Below, piece by piece: positions 1 to 8,398 of a stretch of 64,000 nucleotides of DNA; the first letter of the stretch is position 1, and each line of letters begins with the position of its first letter. The position numbers and the translations under genes are program-made. The notes beneath the pieces are model-generated. The model worked only from the letters and a program-made list of their open reading frames with translations, did no database searches and was not told the DNA's origin. The stretch comes from Telluria beijingensis (lineage in GTDB: Bacteria; Pseudomonadota; Gammaproteobacteria; Burkholderiales; Burkholderiaceae_D): assembly GCF_030770395.1 (NCBI RefSeq), contig NZ_CP132480.1:2883387-2947386 (forward strand). The letters are read 5' to 3'.

Positions 1-1452
1 CTGCTGCAGGTCATCGGCGGCAACCTGCAACTGATCGCGCGCCGCGCCGAGGGCCTGCCCGAGATCAGGAAGCGGGTCGAGAACGCGATGAGCGGCGTCG
101 AGCGCGGCGCCAAGCTGGCCAGCTCGCTACTGTCGTTCGCGCGCCGCCAGCCACTGGAGCCGAAGGCGGTCAAGATCGGCCGCCTGCTGGGCAGCATGGA
201 AGACATGATGCGGCGCGCGCTGGGCGAGGAGATCGACGTCGAGATGGTGATCTCGGGCGGCCTGTGGACCACCGAGGTCGACCCGGCCCAGCTCGAGAAC
301 GCGATCCTGAACCTGGCGATCAATGCGCGCGACGCCATGGACGGCGCCGGCAGGCTGACCATCGAGGTCGCCAACGCCGCGCTGGACGCCGGCTACTGCG
401 CCGCCCATCCCGAGGTCGCACCCGGCCAGTACGTGCTGCTGGCCGTCAGCGACACCGGCAGCGGCATGCCGCAGAACGTGATCGACCAGGCCTTCGAACC
501 GTTCTTCTCGACCAAGCCCGAGGGCAAGGGCACGGGGCTCGGGCTGTCGATGGTATACGGCCTGGTCAAGCAGTCGGGCGGCCACGTCAAGATCTACAGC
601 GAGGTGGGCGAAGGCACGACGGTCAAGATCTACCTGCCGCGCTCCCTGCAGCAAGAAGACCACGCGGGCGAGCAGGCGGCCCAGCCGGTCACCGGCGGCC
701 ACGAGACCGTGCTGGTGGTCGAGGACGACGAACAGGTGCGCCTGACGGTGGTCGACATGCTGAACGACCTCGGCTACCGGGTGCTGCGCGCCAACGACGC
801 CGCCTCGGCCCTGACCGTGATCGACAGCGGCATCCACATCGACCTGCTGTTCACCGACGTCGTCATGCCGGGCCCCCTGCGCAGCCCGGAACTGGCGAAG
901 AAGGCGCGCGAGCGCCTGCCGCAGGTCGCCGTGCTGTTCACCTCGGGCTATACCGAGAACGCGATCGTGCACGGCGGCCGCCTCGATCCGGGCGTGGAAC
1001 TGCTCGGCAAGCCCTATACGCGCGACGCCCTGGCGCGCAAGATCCGCCACGTGCTGGCCAACCAGCAGCACAAGAACGCGGCCCCGCAAGCGGCCGCCGG
1101 CGCCGCCGCGGCGGCGGCCACGAAGGCGCGCGTGCTGCTGGTCGAGGACGACGAGGATATCCGCGACAACACGGCGGAACTGATGCGCTTCATGGGGTAC
1201 GAGGTGGTGGAGGCGGCCAGCGCCGAGGCGGCGCTGGCGCTGCTCGGGCGGCAGCCCGACATCGTCCTGACCGACCTGCAATTGCCGGGGATAGGGGGAG
1301 AGGAGATGGCGCGCACGATCAGGGCCAGCTTGCCGCGTGCTCGGATCGCCTTCATGAGCGGCGCCAGCCACGCGTCGGAGGTGGCCGACGCGCTGCTGCC
1401 GAAGCCCTACGATGCGCAGCAGTTGCAGGCGCTGCTGGAGAGATTAACGTAG
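1..1452 (+). CDS. Hybrid histidine kinase, 3' part (ATPase domain plus two receiver domains)
   Basis: The reading frame is open from base 1, so the gene starts left of the window; 483 residues are visible. The first residues (LLQVIGGNLQLI) are the tail of a dimerisation helix of the type that follows an HDFNN motif, so the phospho-accepting His lies outside the window. An HATPase_c domain follows, with an N box (ENAILNLAINARDAM), a G1 box (DTGSGMP) and a G2 box (GTGLGLSMV). Two receiver domains come next, each with an acidic pocket and a phospho-acceptor Asp (FTDVVMP and LTDLQLP), separated by an Ala-rich linker. It is a phosphorelay kinase; the input domain and signal cannot be seen. Its stop overlaps the end of the convergent CheW-type gene by 9 bases. 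Confidence 0.9.
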   Translation: MLQVIGGNLQLIARRAEGLPEIRKRVENAMSGVERGAKLASSLLSFARRQPLEPKAVKIGRLLGSMEDMMRRALGEEIDVEMVISGGLWTTEVDPAQLENAILNLAINARDAMDGAGRLTIEVANAALDAGYCAAHPEVAPGQYVLLAVSDTGSGMPQNVIDQAFEPFFSTKPEGKGTGLGLSMVYGLVKQSGGHVKIYSEVGEGTTVKIYLPRSLQQEDHAGEQAAQPVTGGHETVLVVEDDEQVRLTVVDMLNDLGYRVLRANDAASALTVIDSGIHIDLLFTDVVMPGPLRSPELAKKARERLPQVAVLFTSGYTENAIVHGGRLDPGVELLGKPYTRDALARKIRHVLANQQHKNAAPQAAAGAAAAAATKARVLLVEDDEDIRDNTAELMRFMGYEVVEAASAEAALALLGRQPDIVLTDLQLPGIGGEEMARTIRASLPRARIAFMSGASHASEVADALLPKPYDAQQLQALLERLT

Positions 1453-3009
1453 GCTCAGCTGCTGCCTGAGCGTGGCCAGGAAGCGCTCTTTATCGAGCAG
1501 GGTCAGCACATCCTCGCGCCCATCCTCGCCCGGCACTTCGAGCACTTCGACGGCGTCGCGCCGCATATCGTCCGGCCCGTTCACGCGCAGCAGCTGCGGC
1601 GACGGACGGCGCTGGCTGTCGGGCAGCGACAGGATGGTGTCGACCCGGTCGACCACCAGCCCGAAACGCTCGCCTTCGTGCTCCAGCACCAGCACGCGGC
1701 AGCCGGAACGGTCTTCCAGCGGCGCCATGCCGTACAGGGTGCGCAGGTCGACCACGCACACCATCTGCTGGCGCACCTGCATCATGCCGCGCACGCAGGC
1801 CGGCATGCCGGGCGGACGGGTGATGGGGCCGTCGAAGCCCACGATCTCGCGCACCTGGCCAATGTCGGCCGCCCAGCCGCCCTCGCCCAGCGAGAAGGCC
1901 AGGTAGACGCGGCGCGCGCCCGCCTTCTTCCCGGCCGCGCGCGCGGCATTGGCCTGGTCGGCGTACAGGCGGCGGTGGCCGGCGCAGATCTCGCTGACCT
2001 CGGCGTCGGAAAACAGCGCCTCGTGCGCCAAAAACAGGCTGTCGCCCTGCTCCGCGTTCGGCAGGCAGCCGCGGTACATGGCCCCGCGCGCCGTGCCCAG
2101 CATCGGGATCGGCAGGATGTCGCTGTCGAAATAGGGCCGGATGTCGTCGACCGCGTCGACCAGCAGGCCCAGGTGCTCGGCGCCGACCCGCACTACCAGC
2201 ACGCGGCGGTCGTCCGGATCGCCCATGCCGGGCGCGCACTGCAGCAGCGCGCCGAAGTCGACCACACCGACCGGCGCACCGCGCAGGTTGAGCCAGCCCT
2301 GGCACAGGCGGCCCAGCATCACCGAAGGCTGCAGCTCGGGCACGCGCATGATCTCCTGGATCGCCTCCATCGCCAGCGCGAAGCGCAGGCCGCCGACCGT
2401 GAACGAGATGCACTTGCGGCCCTGCGCCTGGCGCAGGAAGCGCATGCGCCAGGCTTCGCGCGCCACGCTGGCGTGGGCCCGCACCTGCGGCACGTTATCG
2501 ATGCGCACCAGGCGCGCCGCGTCCAGCATCTGCACGATGCGTGCGCCGTCGTCGAGCGTGATCGCGCCCAGCACCACGCCCGGTTCCTCGCCATCGCGCC
2601 AGCGCAGGCCGGCGCGCTGCTCGGGCCGCACGCGCAGCACTTCGCCGGTGGCGTCGAACACCAGGCCGACCTGGATGTCGTCGACGTCGACGATCGCCAC
2701 CCGCTGCTCGGCGCTCGCGGCCGGCGCCGCCGGGTCGAAGATGCGGCCCAGGTTCAGCAGCGGGATCGCGGCGCCGCGCAGGGTGAAGATGCCTTCCAGG
2801 CAGCCTGGCGACAGCGGGATCGGGGTGATCCGCTCGGGCATGCCCACCACCTCGCGCACGTGGTCGGCCGGCAGCGCGAACTCCTGGCCGCTCAAAAAGA
2901 ACGTGCCGACCACCTGCATGCCGGCGGCGTCGCGCAGCACGCGCGCGGCAACCGCCTGCTGCGCCTCGATCGCGGCCACGGCCGCGCCCACGTCGCTCAA
3001 GGCATTCAT
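1444..3009 (-). CDS. Chemotaxis coupling protein with three CheW domains
   Basis: The 521-residue protein contains three successive CheW-like modules (roughly residues 30-175, 190-335 and 360-515). Each carries the typical 'I..LR G...P..DL' core, for example FTLRGAAIPLLNL, LNLRGAPVGVVDF and MQVRQQMVCVVDL. CheW couples chemoreceptors to the CheA kinase; multi-CheW proteins are thought to build or stabilise receptor arrays. No receiver domain is fused, so it is not a CheV. It is the last gene of a four-gene minus-strand set (receptor, cheR, cheD, this gene). Its ATG overlaps the cheD stop by 4 bases, indicating translational coupling. Confidence 0.88.
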   Translation of the reverse strand: MNALSDVGAAVAAIEAQQAVAARVLRDAAGMQVVGTFFLSGQEFALPADHVREVVGMPERITPIPLSPGCLEGIFTLRGAAIPLLNLGRIFDPAAPAASAEQRVAIVDVDDIQVGLVFDATGEVLRVRPEQRAGLRWRDGEEPGVVLGAITLDDGARIVQMLDAARLVRIDNVPQVRAHASVAREAWRMRFLRQAQGRKCISFTVGGLRFALAMEAIQEIMRVPELQPSVMLGRLCQGWLNLRGAPVGVVDFGALLQCAPGMGDPDDRRVLVVRVGAEHLGLLVDAVDDIRPYFDSDILPIPMLGTARGAMYRGCLPNAEQGDSLFLAHEALFSDAEVSEICAGHRRLYADQANAARAAGKKAGARRVYLAFSLGEGGWAADIGQVREIVGFDGPITRPPGMPACVRGMMQVRQQMVCVVDLRTLYGMAPLEDRSGCRVLVLEHEGERFGLVVDRVDTILSLPDSQRRPSPQLLRVNGPDDMRRDAVEVLEVPGEDGREDVLTLLDKERFLATLRQQLSLR

Positions 3010-3494
3010 GCCGCCACCGCCTGTTCGCGCCCGATGCGCACCACGCTAAAGGTCTGGCGGTCGCAGTCGATCGACAGGCGCCGGCCCTGCGAGCCGCCCA
3101 CGTCCTGGAACGCCACCTGCAGCCCGCGCAGCGAGATCTGCGAACGCGCCGCCGCGATATTGCGGGTGCCGACCGCGCCATCGTGGGTGCGCAGGTTGAG
3201 CATGCGCGCGCCGCCGGCGATTACCACGTCGACCTCGTCGTACTGCTCGCGCCGTACGCCCAGCCGCGCCAGCAGGCGCGGAATGGCCGCGCTGACGTAG
3301 CGCGCCGAGTCTTCGCCGGTCTCGACGCCTTCGGGCAGGAAGCAGTGCGCCAGGCCGCAGCGGCGCTGATTGCGCCAGATCATGCCGATCCCGACGCAGG
3401 AGCCCAGCAGCGCGGTCAGGACCTGCTCGCCCTGGCCGACCTGCATCTGGCCGGTCAGCACGTGGGACATGGTATTCAGGCGGTGCTTATTCAT
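3006..3494 (-). CDS. cheD: CheD, chemoreceptor glutamine deamidase
   Basis: This 162-residue protein matches the CheD family. CheD deamidates Gln (and sometimes demethylates) at the methylation sites of chemoreceptors. The catalytic Cys lies in LLGSCVGIGM and the catalytic His in GLAHCFLPEG, with a downstream GGARML motif as in other CheD proteins. It lies 7 bases downstream of cheR and overlaps the triple-CheW gene by 4 bases, so it should act on the receptor encoded at the head of the operon. Confidence 0.93.
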   Translation of the reverse strand: MNKHRLNTMSHVLTGQMQVGQGEQVLTALLGSCVGIGMIWRNQRRCGLAHCFLPEGVETGEDSARYVSAAIPRLLARLGVRREQYDEVDVVIAGGARMLNLRTHDGAVGTRNIAAARSQISLRGLQVAFQDVGGSQGRRLSIDCDRQTFSVVRIGREQAVAA

Positions 3495-3501
3495 CGTGTT
3501 C

Positions 3502-4311
3502 TCAATCCCCGATACGGTAGACGTGGGCCTGCTCGAACACGAAGTCCGTGTCCAGGCGGGTAATGGATTCCTGTTCGCCCAGGACCAGGCGCGACTCGCG
3601 GCGCATGGCGGCGCGGGCCCCGGCCAGCACCTTCTGCTGGGCTTCGGTGTCGAAATAGATCAGCACATTGCGCAGCAGGACCAGGTCGAAACCGGCCACC
3701 CGCGGCGGGCGTTGCAGCAGATTGTGTTCGCCGAACTCGACGTACTGGGTCACCTCGCTGGCGACCCGGTACTCCTCGCCCACTGGCCGCAGGTACTTGC
3801 GGAACAGCTCCGGATGGTCGCGCTCGAAGCGCTCCACGCTGCGCCCGCGGTACATGGCGGCGCGCGCCGTGGCGAGGGCGTCGGTCGAGATGTCGGTGGC
3901 CAGGATCTCGAAGCGCAGGCCGGGGAAGTTGCGGCGCGCTTCGAGGCAGCTCATGGCCACCGAATACGCTTCCTCGCCGGTGGCGGCGGCCGCCGACCAG
4001 ATGCGCAGCGGCGCCGATTCAGCGCGCGCGGCCCACTCGGGCAGGAACTCGCGCTCCAGCCAGCGCCACACGGCCGGGGTGCGGAAGAACGCGGTATCGT
4101 TGGTGGTCACCGAATTGATGAACGACTCGACCTCGGAACGATCGTGTTCCAGGCGCGCGATATAGGCGCCGTAGTTGTCGAGTCCCAGCGCGCGCAGGCG
4201 CGGCTGCAGGCGTCCCTGCAGCAATACCCGCTTGTGCTGGCCCATGGCGATGCCGGTGTGCTTGCGCACCAGGGCGATCACGGCCTGCAGCTTGTCGTCG
4301 TTCAGTTCCAT
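3502..4311 (-). CDS. cheR: CheR, chemoreceptor methyltransferase
   Basis: The 269-residue protein has the two-part CheR architecture: an all-alpha N-terminal domain (to about residue 75) and a Rossmann SAM-binding domain. Diagnostic motifs are SVTTNDTAFFR (receptor methyltransferase signature), WSAAAATGEEAYSVAM (SAM-binding loop), ILATDIS, and LVLLRNVLIYFD. It methylates Glu residues of chemoreceptors using S-adenosylmethionine. The gene starts 7 bases after the chemoreceptor stop and is followed by cheD. No cheB methylesterase gene is in this cluster, so demethylation must be supplied from another locus or partly by CheD. Confidence 0.95.
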   Translation of the reverse strand: MELNDDKLQAVIALVRKHTGIAMGQHKRVLLQGRLQPRLRALGLDNYGAYIARLEHDRSEVESFINSVTTNDTAFFRTPAVWRWLEREFLPEWAARAESAPLRIWSAAAATGEEAYSVAMSCLEARRNFPGLRFEILATDISTDALATARAAMYRGRSVERFERDHPELFRKYLRPVGEEYRVASEVTQYVEFGEHNLLQRPPRVAGFDLVLLRNVLIYFDTEAQQKVLAGARAAMRRESRLVLGEQESITRLDTDFVFEQAHVYRIGD

Positions 4312-4318
4312 ATCGGGC

Positions 4319-6016
4319 TCAGACCACGAAGCGGGCGACAGTGCTGTTCAGGTGCCCGGCGTGCTCGTTCAGGCCCTCGGTCGAACGCGCGATGCTGTCG
4401 CAGGAACCGGCCGAACGCTCGGTCTCCTGGGCGATGTAGAGGATCGCGGCGCTCACCTCCTTGGCCGTCAGCGACTGCTCGCTGGCGCTGCCCGAGATCT
4501 CGGCGATCGCCAGCGAAGTCTTGCCGACGCCCAGCGTGATGCGGTCGAATGCTTCGCTGGCCTGGCGCGAGATCTCGCTGCCCTGGGCCACGCGGCGCAC
4601 CGATTCGTTGATCAGCTTCGAGATTTCCTTGGTCGCCTGCGACGACCGTTCCGCCAGCTTGCGCACCTCGTCGGCCACCACCGAGAAGCCCAGGCCGTGT
4701 TCGCCGGCGCGGGCGGCCTCGATCGCGGCATTGAAGGCCAGCATATTGGTCTGGCCGGCGATCTCGCCGATCACTTTCACGATTTCGCCGATGTCTTCCG
4801 ACGACTGGTTGATCATGGCCATCGCCTCGATCGAGCGGGCGATCGCCCTGGCGCCGATCTCGGCCTCGTCGCGGGTGCTCTGCGCCAGGGCATTGGCTTC
4901 CTGGGTGCTGCGCGCGATGGTGTTGATCGAGGCGGTCAGGCCGTCGACCGAGGCGTTCATCTGTTCCACCGTGGCGCCCAGCGCCTGGGCGCTGGCGGCC
5001 ACCGTGTTGGAACGGTCGGCGATCGCGCGCGACGAGTCGTTCAGCTTGCCCGCGGCGGCGACGGCGTCGCCGATCACTGCGCGCAGGTCGCCGATCATCT
5101 TCATCACGCCGCGCGCCAGCTGGTCGAGCGGCTCGTCGCCGCTGGTATCGATCGAGCCGGTCAGGTCGCCGCGCGAGGCGCGCGCCACCTGCTCGAGCAG
5201 GGTGTCAACTTTCTGGCGCTCGGACTCGGCGCGTTCGACGGCGGCCTGCTCCAGCATCACCTGCTCGGTGATGTCGGTCGCAAACTTGACCACCTTCACC
5301 GGCTTGCCGTCGGCGTCGAAGATCGGGTTGTACGTGGCCTGGATCCACACGGCCTTGCCGTTGTTGCCGAAGCGCTTGTAGCGGCCGGCGTCGAATTCGC
5401 CGCGATTGAGCTTGCCCCAGAAGCGGCGATAGGCCGCGCTGGCCGCGTATTCGTCGTCGCAGAACACGCGGTGGTGCTCGCCGCGCACGTCTTCCAGCGC
5501 GTAGTCGAGCAGGTCGAGGAAGTTGGCGTTGGCGTCGAGCAGCATGCCGTTCATGTCGAACTCGACCACGGCCTGGGCCTTGCCGATGGCGGCCACCAGA
5601 CCGCTGGTCTCAGCGGCGCGCATCTTCTCGGCCGTGATGTCGGTGGCGAACTTGATGATCTTGCACACCCGGCCGCTCGCATCGCGCACCGGGTTGTACG
5701 AAGCGTTGATCCAGAACTCGCGTCCACCCTTGGCGATGCGCTTGTACTCCGCGCGGTCGGCCTTGCCGGCAGCCAGGTCTTGCCAGAAGCGGACATATGC
5801 CGGCGAATCGATCAGGTCGCGCTCGCAGAACATCGAATGATGCCGGCCCGTCAATTCGTCGTCGCTGTAGCCGGTCGCGGCCAGGAAGTTGTCGTTGGCG
5901 CGCAGGATGTTGCCGTTCAGGTCGAACTCGATGATGGCTTGGGCGCCGTCGAGGGCCGAGTAAATGGCGCGCAGATCTTGCAGCGCGTCGGGCGATTCCA
6001 GGTAGATCGTTTCCAT
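4319..6016 (-). CDS. Soluble methyl-accepting chemotaxis protein, PAS-PAS-signalling domain
   Basis: I chose the ATG at 6016 (565 residues) because it has a GGAA ribosome site a few bases upstream and begins just before the first PAS domain; the frame is open further upstream. Two tandem PAS domains follow (about residues 10-130 and 135-250), each ending in KFATDIT. A receptor signalling domain comes next, with the hairpin tip [20 protein letters not shown] and the conserved [20 protein letters not shown]. No membrane segment is evident, so it is cytoplasmic. The PAS-PAS-MCP layout matches Aer-2/BdlA-like receptors that sense redox state or small ligands; which ligand or cofactor is unknown. 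It is the first gene of the chemosensory operon. Confidence 0.9.
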   Translation of the reverse strand: METIYLESPDALQDLRAIYSALDGAQAIIEFDLNGNILRANDNFLAATGYSDDELTGRHHSMFCERDLIDSPAYVRFWQDLAAGKADRAEYKRIAKGGREFWINASYNPVRDASGRVCKIIKFATDITAEKMRAAETSGLVAAIGKAQAVVEFDMNGMLLDANANFLDLLDYALEDVRGEHHRVFCDDEYAASAAYRRFWGKLNRGEFDAGRYKRFGNNGKAVWIQATYNPIFDADGKPVKVVKFATDITEQVMLEQAAVERAESERQKVDTLLEQVARASRGDLTGSIDTSGDEPLDQLARGVMKMIGDLRAVIGDAVAAAGKLNDSSRAIADRSNTVAASAQALGATVEQMNASVDGLTASINTIARSTQEANALAQSTRDEAEIGARAIARSIEAMAMINQSSEDIGEIVKVIGEIAGQTNMLAFNAAIEAARAGEHGLGFSVVADEVRKLAERSSQATKEISKLINESVRRVAQGSEISRQASEAFDRITLGVGKTSLAIAEISGSASEQSLTAKEVSAAILYIAQETERSAGSCDSIARSTEGLNEHAGHLNSTVARFVV

Positions 6017-6375
6017 AGTTCCAATAGTCAGTGGGTTTGGCGACGCCTGGCGGCGGCGCGACAAGCTGCATGGAAGCAATAATGCGCCAAATCGCATAAA
6101 CAGTAAATTCAGCAAAGTCAGCACGATCAAATATTCGGCACTTCGTTGTCCCAAAACAACAATGTCGCTTTGCCATCCCGCTCAGTTGTCGATCCTCCTA
6201 GGGAAAATCCCAATATCTCCGGTCACGATGTTCCCGGACAACAACTAAAACGGCAAATACGAAATATTTTTGTTGAGAAACTCAGCAGAATCGATACAAT
6301 CCACTCCATCGACAAACCAGTAAAACCGAAATCATGATGACGCCACCCTCCCACCGCTCTATCGAAAGGAATTCC
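6017..6375. other. Divergent intergenic region between chemoreceptor and DUF11 cluster
   Basis: These 359 bases separate the leftward chemosensory operon from the rightward DUF11 cluster. The right half is markedly AT-rich compared with its surroundings and holds a candidate sigma-70 promoter (listed separately). I see no convincing gene. Confidence 0.7.
6273..6300 (+). promoter_or_regulatory. Candidate sigma-70 promoter of the DUF11 cluster
   Basis: A TTGAGA hexamer (6273-6278) and a TACAAT hexamer (6295-6300) are separated by 16 bases in AT-rich DNA. Transcription would start near 6307, about 70 bases before the ATG at 6376. Confidence 0.5.
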
Positions 6376-6885
6376 ATGACCATGCGTATCCTGAATATCC
6401 TGCTGTTCTGGACCATCGTTCTCGTTGGCTCCAAAGTATTCGCGGCCGATACCCAGGCCGTCGATGTGCGCCTGCAGGCGTTCCAGGTCACCACCGGCCA
6501 GGGTGGCGAGAAGCTGGCGCCTGCCCTCGAAGCCGAAGTCGGCGACACCATCGAATACCAGATCACTTACAAGAACCAGGGCAAGACGGCCGCCCAGGCC
6601 GTGGCGGCGACCCTGCCGGTGCCCGAGGGTTCGATGCACTACCTGGCCGGCAGCGCGGCGCCAAAGGCGGTCCAGGCCAGCCTCGACGGCAAGACCTTCG
6701 CCCCCCTGCCCCTCACCCGTGAAGTCGTGCGCAAGGGCCTGCGCGTGGTCGAGCGGGTACCGGCTTCCGAGTACCGCTTCCTGCGCTGGAACCTGGGCGA
6801 CCTTGCGCCCGGCCAGGCCGTCACCGTCAGCTCGCGCATGAAAGTGGTCTCGGTCGGCGCCGCGCCCAAGTTGGCAGGCAAATAA
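6376..6885 (+). CDS. Exported DUF11-type repeat protein (169 aa)
   Basis: The start at 6376 is chosen because AAAGGA lies just upstream and the protein then begins with a signal peptide (about 22 residues, ending SKVFAAD). The frame is open 14 codons earlier without a good ribosome site. The rest is one immunoglobulin-like module of the DUF11/conserved-repeat type: EVGDTIEYQITYKNQGKTAA, then LPVPEGSMHYLAGS, ending with GDLAPGQAVTVSSRMKV. Such modules are found in surface and secreted adhesin-like proteins; no enzymatic motif is present. It is the first of four consecutive genes for related exported proteins. Confidence 0.8.
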   Translation: MTMRILNILLFWTIVLVGSKVFAADTQAVDVRLQAFQVTTGQGGEKLAPALEAEVGDTIEYQITYKNQGKTAAQAVAATLPVPEGSMHYLAGSAAPKAVQASLDGKTFAPLPLTREVVRKGLRVVERVPASEYRFLRWNLGDLAPGQAVTVSSRMKVVSVGAAPKLAGK

Positions 6886-6950
6886 GGATTTCACACCCGA
6901 CGCCCAAGCTCCGTCTCGTTAGTTGTAATTTTAGCAATACCAATTTTTTC

Positions 6951-6986
6951 AACCCGGTTCATTTGCAGTTCAAACCCGATTCATTT
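6951..6986. repeat. Direct repeat of 14 bp at 22-bp spacing before the second DUF11 gene
   Basis: AACCCGGTTCATTT (6951-6964) recurs as AACCCGATTCATTT (6973-6986), differing at one base. The 22-bp period equals about two helical turns, so a regulator could occupy both on one DNA face. The pair lies in the 127-base gap before the gene at 7013. Confidence 0.55.
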
Positions 6987-7012
6987 CCCGTCTCACAAGA
7001 AGGAATAACGCC

Positions 7013-8326
7013 ATGAAAACCCGTCTCACGCTCGTCGCCGCCGCCTCCGTGCTGGCAGCCGCCCATGCCAGCGCGGCCACCCCGACCGCCGCCGGCACCC
7101 TGATCACCAACCAGGCCAGCGCCACCTATAACGATTCGACCGGCACCAAGACCGTCCAGTCGAACATCGTGACCACCACCGTGCAGCAGGTGGCCAGCCT
7201 GACCATCAACAATGGCAGCGCCAAGAGCGGCGCCGTCGGCACCAAGGTCGTGTTCGCCCACAGCGTGACCAATACCGGTAATGGCCCCGACACCTTCACG
7301 CTGAGCCAGACCAACACCGGCGCCATGACGCTGAGCGGCGTCGAATTCTTCCTGGACGAGAACGGCGACGGCGCGGCCGACAACGCCACTCCGATCACGG
7401 TTACCCCGCAACTGGCCGCTGGCGCCACCTACCGCTTCGTGGCCGTCGCCACCGTGGCTGCCGGCACTACCGGCAGCACCAACACCCTGACCGTGAAAGC
7501 CACCAGCACCTTCAACGGCAGCGTCAACGCCACCAGCACCGACATCGCCACCGTCGGCGCCGGCGCCGCGATCGACCTGACCGCCGGCAGCTACGGCCCG
7601 ACCGCGCCAGGCCATGGCCTGGGTCCGGAACAGGCGGCGCAAGAGACCAAGCTCACCACCGCCGGCACCATGACCTCGTTCGTCCTGTACCTGACCAACG
7701 GCGGCGGCAGCACCGAGACCTTCGCGCTGTCGGCCAGCACCAATGTCGGCTTCAACGGCGCCCCGCTGCCGGACGGCTGGACCGTCGTGTTCAAGGACGC
7801 CAACGGCCAGGTAGTCACCAACGTCAATGTCGCCGCCGGCGCCAACGTCAAGGTCACCGCCGAGGTCACCCCGGCCGCCGGCACCACCCCGGGCACCACC
7901 GACATCTGGTTCCGCGCCCAGTCGACCACCAATCCCGCGATCGTGGACACCATCCGCGACGCCGTGACCGTGGTGGCGGGCGACTCGCTGCTCGAACTGG
8001 TCAAGACCCAGGGCCTGGACGACGACTGCAACGGCACCGTCGAAGGCCAGTACACCAAGGATCCGATCACCGCCAAGCCGGGCGCCTGCATCCGCTACAA
8101 GATCGTGGCCACCAACAAGGGCCTGACCACCATCAACGCCGTGGTCATCAACGACACCGTGCCGGCCAATACGACCTACCACGCCGGCGCCGCCGCCAAC
8201 ACCCTGCTCGGCTCGATCCTGGCGCCGGTCGCCGCGGGCGTGGTCAGCAACGTCTCCGCCACCGGCTTCAACCTGACTCCGGGCCAGTCGAACACCCTCG
8301 ACTTCGGCGTGAAGATCAATCCGTAA
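7013..8326 (+). CDS. Exported DUF11-type repeat protein (437 aa)
   Basis: A clear AAGGA ribosome site precedes the ATG, and residues 1-22 form a signal peptide ending AAHASAA. The mature protein is Thr/Ala/Gly-rich and built of beta-sandwich repeats, including SVTNTGNGPDTFTLS, a central module with FVLYLTNGGGSTETFALS, and a C-terminal DUF11 module (YKIVATNKGLTTINAVVIND). LVKTQGLDDDCNGTVEG near residue 330 contains one of two Cys in the protein. No membrane anchor, sortase or PEP-CTERM signal is seen, so it is probably released or held by partners. It is the likely partner of the large barrel protein encoded next. Confidence 0.8.
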   Translation: MKTRLTLVAAASVLAAAHASAATPTAAGTLITNQASATYNDSTGTKTVQSNIVTTTVQQVASLTINNGSAKSGAVGTKVVFAHSVTNTGNGPDTFTLSQTNTGAMTLSGVEFFLDENGDGAADNATPITVTPQLAAGATYRFVAVATVAAGTTGSTNTLTVKATSTFNGSVNATSTDIATVGAGAAIDLTAGSYGPTAPGHGLGPEQAAQETKLTTAGTMTSFVLYLTNGGGSTETFALSASTNVGFNGAPLPDGWTVVFKDANGQVVTNVNVAAGANVKVTAEVTPAAGTTPGTTDIWFRAQSTTNPAIVDTIRDAVTVVAGDSLLELVKTQGLDDDCNGTVEGQYTKDPITAKPGACIRYKIVATNKGLTTINAVVINDTVPANTTYHAGAAANTLLGSILAPVAAGVVSNVSATGFNLTPGQSNTLDFGVKINP

Positions 8327-8346
8327 GCCTTCGTCACCAGCCAAGT

Positions 8347-8368
8347 GCGGCGCCTCCAGGGGCGCCGC
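8347..8368 (+). other. GC-rich hairpin between DUF11 genes
   Basis: GCGGCGCC (8347-8354) and GGCGCCGC (8361-8368) form a perfect 8-bp stem with a 6-base loop, followed by only TT. It lies between the stop of the 437-residue protein gene and the start of the barrel protein gene, so it may be a partial terminator or an mRNA stabiliser that sets unequal expression of the two. Confidence 0.5.
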
Positions 8369-8398
8369 TTCCGAACACCCTTCCGACTCCCGCGCGCC

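Noticed and set aside
1678..3300. Open reading frame of 540 codons on the plus strand
   Set aside because: It is antisense to the triple-CheW and cheD genes and has shadow-type composition.
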